From: CAJQHT01 sp038123275 | GTDB taxonomy: Bacteria > Pseudomonadota > Alphaproteobacteria > Rickettsiales > UBA1997 | Reading direction: 5' to 3' | NCBI GenBank assembly: GCA_038123275.1 | Contig: JAYORG010000023.1 | Location: 1-22,795 of the forward strand | Length of the DNA stretch: 22,795 nucleotides | Part shown: one piece after another, positions 1 to 6,800 of the stretch | Layout: every line of letters begins with the position of its first letter | Numbering within the stretch: position 1 is the first letter of the stretch | Notes under the pieces: model-generated | What the model was told of the DNA's origin: nothing | Databases searched by the model: none | Seen by the model: only the letters and a program-made list of their open reading frames with translations | Program-made: the position numbers and the translations under genes

Positions 1-54
1 CGTGAAGGTGGTAGAACTGTTGGTGCTGGTGTTGTTAGTAAGGTTTTAAAATAG
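1..54 (+). CDS. tuf: Elongation factor Tu, 3' end only
   Basis: The window opens inside a reading frame that encodes REGGRTVGAGVVSKVLK and stops at TAG 52-54. This matches the conserved C-terminus of bacterial EF-Tu, the GTPase that delivers aminoacyl-tRNA to the ribosome. Only 17 residues are visible, so the rest of the gene lies upstream of the window. A tuf gene before tRNA-Trp, secE and nusG is a common bacterial arrangement and supports the call. Confidence 0.88.
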   Translation, partial: REGGRTVGAGVVSKVLK

Positions 55-77
55 TAATTTATTTTTAATAATTTTTT

Positions 78-83
78 AAGGAG
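78..83 (+). promoter_or_regulatory. Shine-Dalgarno site of the small lipoprotein gene
   Basis: AAGGAG lies 7 nt before ATG 91. It is one of the few strong Shine-Dalgarno sites in the window and fixes the start of the lipoprotein gene. Confidence 0.7.
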
Positions 84-90
84 TAATATC

Positions 91-360
91 ATGAAAATTA
101 TGTTTAAAATTGGAATTATTTTATCTTTATTTATGTTTTTACAAGCTTGTCACTCAATTAGTACTCATGGTAAGTTTATTACTGATCATAAAGATGCTTG
201 GTTTGATGGCTTTGCTCCAGGTGGTAAGCCAGCTTATCCAGCAATTGATAGAGAAGAAGAAGCTGATAAAGGTCTTGTTTATTGTAGAGCTAATGTTAAA
301 GAAGATGGTTCAGCAAGTCCAGTTTGCTTTAAACCTAAATTTGTTAATTATAAGAGATAG
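91..360 (+). CDS. Small putative lipoprotein, unknown function
   Basis: The product is 89 residues. It has a short basic start (MKIMFK), a hydrophobic segment at about residues 7-18, and a lipobox LQAC with the lipidated cysteine at residue 20, so it is probably a signal peptidase II substrate anchored in a membrane. The mature part is about 70 residues and carries two further cysteines (YCRAN and PVCFKP) that could form a disulfide. It also has the stretch PGGKPAYPAIDREEEADKG. I do not recognise the family with certainty. The gene follows tuf by 36 nt and is closed by a good terminator, so it probably rides on the tuf transcript. An overlapping frame at 110-364 is a shadow. Confidence 0.75.
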   Translation: MKIMFKIGIILSLFMFLQACHSISTHGKFITDHKDAWFDGFAPGGKPAYPAIDREEEADKGLVYCRANVKEDGSASPVCFKPKFVNYKR

Positions 361-377
361 TTAGCAAATTAAAAATC

Positions 378-430
378 AAAACCTGATGTGATTTTCTGGA
401 TATTTTTCTGGAAGTTGTATCAGGTTTTTT
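378..430 (+). terminator. Intrinsic terminator after the lipoprotein gene
   Basis: AAAACCTGAT (378-387) pairs perfectly with ATCAGGTTTT (419-428), and G-U pairs can extend the stem inward. The 3' arm runs into a T tract (425-430). It would separate the tuf-lipoprotein transcript from tRNA-Trp. The loop is long (31 nt) and contains the direct repeat TTTTCTGGA. Confidence 0.75.
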
Positions 431-449
431 ATTCTTTAGTTTTATTTGG

Positions 450-478
450 TTAAGTTAATTATAAGATTAGCTTAAAAT
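450..478 (+). promoter_or_regulatory. Possible promoter of tRNA-Trp
   Basis: A weak -35 (TTAAGT, 450-455) and a -10 (TAAAAT, 473-478) are separated by 17 nt and would start transcription close to the tRNA 5' end at 485. The upstream terminator makes a separate promoter necessary, but the -35 match is poor in a region this AT-rich. Confidence 0.3.
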
Positions 479-484
479 ATATTT

Positions 485-560
485 AGGAGTGTAGCTCAAT
501 TGGTAGAGTAGCGGTCTCCAAAACCGTTGGTTGGGGGTTCGACTCCTCTCACTCCTGCCA
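485..560 (+). tRNA. trnW: tRNA-Trp (anticodon CCA)
   Basis: The 76-nt sequence folds as a cloverleaf. The acceptor stem AGGAGTG (485-491) pairs with CACTCCT (550-556) and is followed by G and an encoded CCA (558-560). The D arm has GCTC/GAGT. The anticodon stem GCGGT/ACCGT encloses the loop CTCCAAA with anticodon CCA at 518-520. The T arm carries the TTCGACT loop at 538-544. The CCA anticodon reads UGG. Its position before secE-nusG is the usual bacterial context. Confidence 0.95.
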
Positions 561-663
561 AAATTTGTTTATGAGGGGGTTAAATTTGAGTGAGTACTAG
601 GCATTGAAAGATTTTTCAACAATGACGTAATCACTCAAATTTAACCCCCTCATAAACAAATTT
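561..663. repeat. Perfect 33-bp inverted repeat (palindromic element) behind tRNA-Trp
   Basis: Positions 561-593 and 631-663 are exact reverse complements over 33 bp, with a 37-nt loop (594-630). The arms contain GAGGGGGTTAAATTTGAG on the left and its complement on the right. The left arm begins at the base after the tRNA CCA. In RNA it would form a very stable hairpin between tRNA-Trp and secE, a possible RNase III or processing site. No T tract follows, so it is not a typical intrinsic terminator. It may be a palindromic repeat or MITE-like element. No second copy is seen in this window. Confidence 0.9.
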
Positions 664-706
664 ATTGTGTAGATTATGATTTATTAATTTTTTAGGTTTT
701 ATTTAG

Positions 707-889
707 ATGTTAGATTTTTTAAGAAGTGCATTTGATGAATTAAAAAAGCTTCAAACGCCAACAAAGAAGGAAACATACATTACTGTGGTAACAATATTAA
801 TTTCTATTACTATTGCTGCTTTGGTTATTATGTTTGCTGATTTTTTAATTTCAAAAATAGTAAAAATTTTATTTAGTTTAGGTGTATAA
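707..889 (+). CDS. secE: Preprotein translocase subunit SecE
   Basis: A 60-residue protein with the minimal SecE architecture: an amphipathic N-terminal helix (FLRSAFDELKKL), the short PTKKET hinge, then a single membrane segment at about residues 25-45. SecE clamps SecY in the SecYEG translocon. The usual W-P at the hinge is TP here (LQTPTKKET). The stop codon overlaps the nusG start as TAATG, giving tight translational coupling. No good Shine-Dalgarno precedes ATG 707. The call rests on size, topology and the invariant position before nusG. Confidence 0.92.
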   Translation: MLDFLRSAFDELKKLQTPTKKETYITVVTILISITIAALVIMFADFLISKIVKILFSLGV

Positions 890-1419
890 TGGAACATAAA
901 TGGTATATTTTAAATGTAATGGCTGGTCAGGAAAACAAAATTGCTGACAATATTAGCTCAATGGCAAAGGCTGAATTATCAAAACATATTAGTGATGTTT
1001 TGGTGCCTTGTAAAAAAATTGTTAAAATAAAAAAAGGTCAAAAGGTCTTGGAAGATCAAAAGTTATTTCCAGGGTATGTATTTATTAAAGCAGATATTCA
1101 AAGTGATGTTTCTAACATTGCTGGCACTATTCCTAAAGCTATGGGTTTTTTAGGGCCAAAGAATAAACCAGATCCTGTATCAGATAAAAAGATGGAAGAA
1201 ATCTTTTCATTAGTTAGTAGTGATGAAAGTGAAATCGGTAAAAATCAAACATTTGAAATTGGAGAAGTTCTTAATGTTATTGAAGGACCATTCGATTCTT
1301 TCTCTGGTGTAGTTGAAGAGTTTGATGCTGAAAAACAAAGAGTTAAAATTTCTATTTTAATTTTTGGTAGAGCAACCTCAGTTGATCTTGATGTTGGACA
1401 AGTTGAGAAGACATCCTAG
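889..1419 (+). CDS. nusG: Transcription termination/antitermination factor NusG
   Basis: A 176-residue protein, normal length for NusG. The N-terminal NGN domain begins KWYILNVMAGQENKIADNI and includes LFPGYVFIKAD, which contacts the beta' clamp helices of RNA polymerase. The C-terminal KOW domain is visible as GEVLNVIEGPFDSFSGVVEEFD, the part that binds Rho or ribosomal protein S10. The start overlaps the secE stop by one nucleotide (TAATG), and TAGGTG just upstream can serve as ribosome binding site. It is followed by 216 nt without a gene before rplK, which could allow separate regulation. Confidence 0.97.
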   Translation: MEHKWYILNVMAGQENKIADNISSMAKAELSKHISDVLVPCKKIVKIKKGQKVLEDQKLFPGYVFIKADIQSDVSNIAGTIPKAMGFLGPKNKPDPVSDKKMEEIFSLVSSDESEIGKNQTFEIGEVLNVIEGPFDSFSGVVEEFDAEKQRVKISILIFGRATSVDLDVGQVEKTS

Positions 1420-1426
1420 AATTTGC

Positions 1427-1444
1427 TTTATGATAAGTCATAAA
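1427..1444 (+). other. Short hairpin after nusG
   Basis: TTTATGA (1427-1433) and TCATAAA (1438-1444) pair around a TAAG tetraloop, 8 nt after the nusG stop codon. It is AT-rich with only a broken T tract downstream (ATCCTAATTTTTATT), so it is at best a weak terminator or an RNA-end stabiliser. Confidence 0.4.
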
Positions 1445-1499
1445 ATCCTAATTTTTATTAAGTAAATTATATTAAATTTTAGAAATAGAAATTTTTTTC

Positions 1500-1544
1500 T
1501 TGCATGTTAAAATCTAATTAATTATATTAACATGCCTGCTTTTT
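1500..1544 (+). promoter_or_regulatory. Palindrome overlapping a possible promoter in the rplK leader
   Basis: GCATGTTAA (1502-1510) is an exact inverted repeat of TTAACATGC (1527-1535), with a 16-nt spacer. The same stretch fits a sigma70-like promoter: TTGCAT (1500-1505), 17 nt, TATATT (1523-1528). CTGCTTTTT follows at 1536-1544, so in RNA the palindrome could act as a weak terminator for nusG transcripts. The two readings (operator over a promoter, or terminator hairpin) cannot be separated by eye. The rest of the 1420-1635 gap shows no gene. Confidence 0.4.
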
Positions 1545-1635
1545 GGTTAGTAGTAATATTTTAGTTTTAAGAATAATCCAATAAAGCCTACATAATATTG
1601 AGTAAATCAATGTTAATAATGTTTAATTTTAGAAA

Positions 1636-2082
1636 ATGTCAAAAAGTAAGAAAAAAGAAGTTGTAGGTGTTATAAAATTACAAGTTCCCGTAGGAAAAGC
1701 TAATCCAGCTCCACCAATAGGTCCAGCTCTTGGTCAAAAAGGTCTAAACATAATGGATTTTTGTAAAGAGTTCAATGCAATGAAGTTCGATTTTGATCCA
1801 GGCACTCCAATACCGGTTACTATTAGTGCTTACAAGGATAGAAGTTTTGATTTTACTGTTAAAAGTCCTCCAACTTCCTATTTAATAATGAAGGAAATTA
1901 AACTTAAGAAAGGTTCTGGTGCTCCTGGAAAAGATTCTGCTGGTAAAATTACTAGAGCTCAGATAGAAGCTGTTGCACAGAAGAAAATGACTGATATGAA
2001 TGGCGATGATTTAGAGGCTTGTGTCAAGATGGTTGCTGGAACAGCAGTATCTATGGGTCTTGAACATGATATAGAATCTTAA
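1636..2082 (+). CDS. rplK: 50S ribosomal protein L11
   Basis: A 148-residue protein. The N-terminal domain is unmistakable, with KLQVPVGKANPAPPIGPALG followed by QKGLNIMDFCKEFN, the proline-rich region that touches factors and thiopeptide antibiotics at the GTPase-associated centre of 23S rRNA. The C-terminal rRNA-binding domain contains GSGAPGKDSAGKITRAQ and ends near GTAVSMGLEHDIES. The N-terminus has a short lysine-rich extension (MSKSKKKEVV). It heads the rplKAJL cluster, 31 nt before rplA. There is no Shine-Dalgarno; the start is AGAAAATG. Confidence 0.97.
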   Translation: MSKSKKKEVVGVIKLQVPVGKANPAPPIGPALGQKGLNIMDFCKEFNAMKFDFDPGTPIPVTISAYKDRSFDFTVKSPPTSYLIMKEIKLKKGSGAPGKDSAGKITRAQIEAVAQKKMTDMNGDDLEACVKMVAGTAVSMGLEHDIES

Positions 2083-2113
2083 AATATATTTCGTCAATTA
2101 ACTATATTTAAAA

Positions 2114-2788
2114 ATGACAAAAAATAAAGTCTTGGATAATAATATATTAACATTAGATCTAGCAGTTGATAAGCTGATTAGCGATAGCAGTAAAAAAGCG
2201 AGAAAATTTGTTGAATCTGTTGATGTGGCGGTAAATTTATCAATTGATGCAAAGCAATCTAGTCAAATGGTAAAAGGTTCTTTTGTTCTTCCTGCTGGAA
2301 GTGGCAAGAAAGTAAGAGTTATAGTTTTTGCTGGTGATGAGGCCTCACAAAAGGAAGCTATCAGTGCTGGTGCTGTTGAAGCTGGTTTAGAAGATTTAAT
2401 AGCTAAAATTGAAAAAGGTTTTTTAGATTTTGATTGCTGTATAGCTACTCCTGATGTTATGCAAAAAGTTAGTAAAATTGCTAGGAAATTAGGTCCAAGA
2501 GGTTTAATGCCAAGCCCAAAAAATGGTACGGTTACTAAAGATATTAAAAAAGCAATTGCTGATGCTTTAAAAGGTAGAGTTGATTATCGTAATGATAAAG
2601 CTGGTATTATTCACTGCTTAGTTGGTAAAGTTGATTTTAAGAAAGAAGACTTATTATTAAACATTAAGGCTATTGCTAAATCAATAAAAGATGCAAAACC
2701 AGAAGGAGCAAAAGGAAAATATATTAAAAATTTCTACCTTAATACTACTATGGGTCAATCTGTAGAAGTTGCTGTAGATTCTTTATAA
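2114..2788 (+). CDS. rplA: 50S ribosomal protein L1
   Basis: A 224-residue protein, slightly shorter than the roughly 230 usual. Domain I carries KKARKFVESVDVAVNLSIDAK. Domain II carries GSGKKVRVIVFAGDEA. The signature GPRGLMPSPKNGTVT near residues 132-146 identifies L1, which binds the 23S rRNA stalk that moves the E-site tRNA. In other bacteria L1 also represses its own rplKA mRNA. No copy of its leader site was resolved here, although the rplK leader contains hairpins. Spacing to rplK is 31 nt. No Shine-Dalgarno is visible before ATG 2114 (TTTAAAAATG). Confidence 0.96.
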   Translation: MTKNKVLDNNILTLDLAVDKLISDSSKKARKFVESVDVAVNLSIDAKQSSQMVKGSFVLPAGSGKKVRVIVFAGDEASQKEAISAGAVEAGLEDLIAKIEKGFLDFDCCIATPDVMQKVSKIARKLGPRGLMPSPKNGTVTKDIKKAIADALKGRVDYRNDKAGIIHCLVGKVDFKKEDLLLNIKAIAKSIKDAKPEGAKGKYIKNFYLNTTMGQSVEVAVDSL

Positions 2789-2818
2789 AAATTTAACTAT
2801 CAAATACTGTACAAAATA

Positions 2819-3331
2819 ATGAATAGAGATCAAAAAGTACAATTAACATCAACAATAAAAGAAGATTTACTCGATAGTGAATTGGTGGTTTTGTTGCATT
2901 ATAGAGGTTTATCTGATAAAGATCTTTATGAATTTCGTAGAAGTTTAAAAGAACAAAATGCAAATCTTAGAATAGCAAAAAATACTTTAGTAAAAGTTGC
3001 TATTAAAGGTACAGATTTAGATGTATTGGAGTCTCATTTAAGTGGCCCTACAGCAATTGCTTATACAAAAGATCCAGTTGGTTTAGCAAAAGTTGTAATA
3101 GATACATCTAAAGCAAATGAAAATTTAAAAATTCAAATAGGTTATTTGAATAAAGAGATTCTGCCAAAAAATGCAATTGGTAGTTTATCAAAATTAGGTT
3201 CTTTAGAAGAAGTAAGATCTTCTTTTGTTGGCATAATAAAAGGTGCTCAGTCTAATTTTGTTGGGGTACTTGGTGCCGCTCCTTCAAAGGTGGTATCTTT
3301 GCTTAATAATTATGCTGCTTCTAAAGAGTAG
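2819..3331 (+). CDS. rplJ: 50S ribosomal protein L10
   Basis: A 170-residue protein. The N-terminal rRNA-binding domain shows the usual pattern VLLHYRGLSDKDLYEFRRSL, then NANLRIAKNTLVKVAIKGT and LSGPTAIAYTKDP. The C-terminal helix, which anchors L7/L12 dimers, ends SLLNNYAASKE. L10 forms the base of the ribosomal stalk. The gene lies 30 nt after rplA and 86 nt before rplL. No Shine-Dalgarno precedes ATG 2819 (GTACAAAATAATG). Confidence 0.95.
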   Translation: MNRDQKVQLTSTIKEDLLDSELVVLLHYRGLSDKDLYEFRRSLKEQNANLRIAKNTLVKVAIKGTDLDVLESHLSGPTAIAYTKDPVGLAKVVIDTSKANENLKIQIGYLNKEILPKNAIGSLSKLGSLEEVRSSFVGIIKGAQSNFVGVLGAAPSKVVSLLNNYAASKE

Positions 3332-3343
3332 TAGAGTTTACTG

Positions 3344-3363
3344 TAAGGGTAATATTCACCTTA
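3344..3363 (+). other. Weak hairpin between rplJ and rplL
   Basis: TAAGG (3344-3348) pairs with CCTTA (3359-3363), and ACT/AGT flank the stem. The rplJ-rplL gap is 86 nt, longer than the other gaps in the cluster, and may hold an element that raises L7/L12 synthesis over L10. The stem is short, so this is only suggestive. Confidence 0.3.
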
Positions 3364-3417
3364 TTTTAGTAAGTTGTGAATAGTTTTTAATTAATAATAA
3401 ATTTAAATAAATAAAGT

Positions 3418-3798
3418 ATGTCTAATAATTTAGAAAATATCGCTGAAACTTTATCTGGATTGACAGTCCTAGAATTATCAGAATTAGGTAAAATGTTGGA
3501 AGATAAATGGGGTGTTAGTGCAGCTGTTGCTGTTGCTGCTCCGGCTGCTGGCGCTGCCGCTGCTGCTGCTGGTGAAGCCGAAGCTAAAGACGATTTCAAT
3601 ATTACTCTAAAGTCTTTTGGTGATAATAAAATTAATGTTATCAAGGAAGTTAGAACTATAACTGGCTTAGGCTTAAAAGAAGCTAAGGAATTAGTTGAAG
3701 CTGCTCCAAAAACTCTTAAAGAAGGGGTTGCTAAAGACGAAGCCGAAGAAATCAAGAAAAAACTTGAAGCAGCTGGTGCAACTGTAGAACTTGTTTAA
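3418..3798 (+). CDS. rplL: 50S ribosomal protein L7/L12
   Basis: A 126-residue protein, normal for the family. The N-terminal dimerisation domain (NLENIAETLSGLTVLELSELGKMLEDKWG) is followed by an alanine-rich flexible hinge at about residues 35-56. The C-terminal factor-binding domain is canonical, including GDNKINVIKEVRTITGLGLK and KEAKELVEAAPKTLKEGV. L7/L12 is the multi-copy stalk protein that recruits translational GTPases. A minus-strand frame over it (3387-3755) arises from the alanine-rich composition and is not a gene. Confidence 0.97.
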   Translation: MSNNLENIAETLSGLTVLELSELGKMLEDKWGVSAAVAVAAPAAGAAAAAAGEAEAKDDFNITLKSFGDNKINVIKEVRTITGLGLKEAKELVEAAPKTLKEGVAKDEAEEIKKKLEAAGATVELV

Positions 3799-3823
3799 GT
3801 TTTACGTTACATCAGTTTAATAC

Positions 3824-3852
3824 TAGGCAGATCTTAGCGTCTGCCTATTTTT
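3824..3852 (+). terminator. Attenuator/terminator hairpin between rplL and rpoB
   Basis: TAGGCAGA (3824-3831) and TCTGCCTA (3840-3847) form a perfect 8-bp stem with an 8-nt loop, followed directly by TTTTT (3848-3852). This is a textbook intrinsic terminator inside the operon. In E. coli a partial terminator in the same place lowers rpoBC expression relative to ribosomal protein genes. The same role is inferred here. Confidence 0.85.
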
Positions 3853-3885
3853 ATATTTTGTTATAAACTTGAAAGCCAATCCAAA

Positions 3886-6800
3886 GTGAGTTCACTTCGT
3901 TGTTTAAATCAGTCTCTTTTTAGAAAGAAATTTACCGATAATAGTAGCTATGAAGAAGCTATACCTCATCTAATATCTTTGCAGCAAGAATCTTATAAAA
4001 GGTTCTTACAAAGTGAAGCCAAATCCCAAGATAGGGATGTTGTTGGTATAGAAGCGGTATTCAAATCTTTTTTCCCGCTCTCTGACTCAACTGGAAAAGT
4101 TACATTAGAATTTGTTAAATACACATTGGCTGAGCCGAAATATACAGCTAAAGAATGTTTATCTGCTGGTAGAACCTTTTCAGCTCCACTTAGAACACAA
4201 TTAAGATTAATATTGTGGGATCAAGAAGAAGGTGAGGAAAAGGAAATCTCAGCTATTAAAGAACAAGAGGTTTATTTATGTGATATTCCTTTAATGACAG
4301 AGACTGGAAGTTTTATTATCAATGGTGCTGAGAGAGTAATTGTTTCACAAATGCGTAGAGCTCCAGGTGTTTTCTTTGATAGTGAAAATGTTAAAATCAC
4401 TGGTAGTAAAACATATACAGCTAAAATAATACCATATATTGGTTCTTGGTTAGATTTTGAGTTTGACAGTAAGGATATCCTATATTTTAGAATAGATAAA
4501 AAGAGAAAAATTCCAGTTTCAACCCTATTAAAAGCCATGGGTATGACAATTGAGGATATTATAACTGTTTTTTATGGCAAAGTTAATATTTTTAATACTA
4601 AAAACGGTTGGGCTACTAAATTTATTGCTGAAGATTATTTAGGTAAAAAACTTACTCATAATTTGGTTGATGCCAAAACCAATGAAGTAAAGTTAAAAGA
4701 AGGCACTAAGGTAACTAGAAAATTAGTTCAAAAGCTTGAAGATGAAGGTTTTGAAAATCATATTTTAAGTGAAGAAGTTCTTTTGGGTTATGTGATGGCT
4801 CAAGATCTATCTGACAATGATACTGGAGAGGTTTTATTAGAAGCTGGTAGTTTAATTACTACTGAAGGTTTAAAAATTTTAGAAAAACTACAATTTAAAT
4901 CAATTTTTGTAGTTAATCCTAGCAAATCAAATATTGGGCCTTATATTTATAACACAATTTTAGTGGATAAAAATCCTACAGAAAAAGATGCTCTTTTTGA
5001 TATATATAAAGGAGCTAGGTTAGGAGAAGTTCCGGCTTCAATTGAAGTTGCTAAAAATTTCTTTAATAATTTATTATTTTCATCAGGAAGATATAATCTT
5101 TCAGATGTTGGTAGAATGAAGATGAATCACAGACTATCTGTTGATATTGATAAAGATACTTTGTATTTAACCAAAGATGATATTGAACAAACTATTAGAA
5201 TTTTAAGTTTAACTAAGCATAGTGATCTAAAGACGGATGATATTGACAACTTAACTAATAGAAGGGTTCGTGCCGTTGGTGAGTTAATTGAAAATCAACT
5301 TAGAATTGGTATTTCTAGAATTGAAAAATCAATTGTTGAAAAAATGAATTCTGTGGATGTTGATACTATTATGCCGCAAAACTTGATTAATGCTAAGCCT
5401 TTAATCACAGTAATTAAAGATTTCTTTGCTACTTCACAATTATCTCAATTTATGGATCAAACTAATCCATTATCAGAGATTACTCATAAAAGAAGGTTAT
5501 CAGCATTAGGGCCAGGTGGTCTAACTCGTGAAAGAGCTGGGTTTGAAGTTCGTGACGTTCATCCAACTCATTATGGTAGAATTTGTCCAATTGAAACACC
5601 AGAAGGTCCAAATATTGGCTTAATTAATAGTATGGCAACTTATGCTAGAGTTAATAATTATGGTTTTATTGAGACACCATATCGTAAAGTTAATGATTGC
5701 AAGGTAAGTGATGAAATAGTTTATTTATCAGCCCTAGAGGAAACTGATTATGCTATTGCTCAAGCTAAAATTGATATTGATAAATCTGGTAAAATTACTT
5801 CTAACTTGGTAAGCTGTCGTAAAAATGGTGAATTTATGATGTTGCCACCAGAAAATATTGATTTTATTGATGTATCAACCAAGCAAATTGTTTCAGTTGC
5901 AACTACATTAATTCCTTTCTTGGAAAATGATGATGCCAATCGTGCTTTAATGGGATCAAATATGCAAAGACAAGCTGTCCCACTAGTTAACCCTGATATT
6001 CCAGTAGTTGGTACCGGTATGGAAAGTGTTATTGCTGCTGATTCCGGTTCTGCTATTAAAAATAAATATGATGGTGTTGTTAAATTTGTGGATTCATTAA
6101 AAATTATTGTTGAATCTGTTGATAAAAATAATGTTCCACATTTGGAGTCGTATCTATTATCAAAATATAATAGAAGCAACCAGAATACTTGTGTCAATCA
6201 AAAACCAATTGTTAATTTGGGTGACAAGCTTGTTGCTGGTCAAATTATTTCCGATGGTCATTGTATTAAAAATGGTGAAATAGCTCTTGGCAAAAATGTT
6301 AAAGTGGCTTTTATGCCTTGGAATGGGTATAATTTTGAGGATTCAATAATAGTTTCTGAAAGATTATTGGCGAAAGATGCTTTTACTTCAATTCATATTG
6401 AAGAATTAGAAGTTGTTGCTAGAGATACAAGGTTAGGGCCAGAAGAAGTAACTCGTGATATTCCCAATGTAAGTGAAGAAGCTTTGAGTAAACTTGATGA
6501 GGAAGGCATTGTTCATATTGGCGCTGAAATTAGAGCCGGAGATCTTTTAGTTGGTAAAACTACACCAAAAAGTGAATCCCCAGTTACTCCAGAGGAAAAA
6601 TTATTAAAAGTAATTTTTGGTGAAAAAGCTTCTGATGTTAAAGATTCTTCCTTATATGCTTCAACTGGAAGTACTGGTACTGTAATAGATGTAAAAGTAT
6701 TTTCGCGTCGTGGTATTGAAAAAGATGAGAGATCAACATTTATTGAAATGCAAGAAATTGAAGAGATTTCTCGCAATAAAGATTTAAAGATTAATTTCCT

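Noticed and set aside
110..364. Second 84-residue frame overlapping the lipoprotein
   Set aside because: It is the +1-shifted shadow of the lipoprotein gene, without its own start signals.
5760..6197. Minus-strand frame inside rpoB, and similar ones at 4272-4538 and 6513-6776
   Set aside because: They lie fully inside the unmistakable rpoB frame, have no start signals and resemble no known protein.
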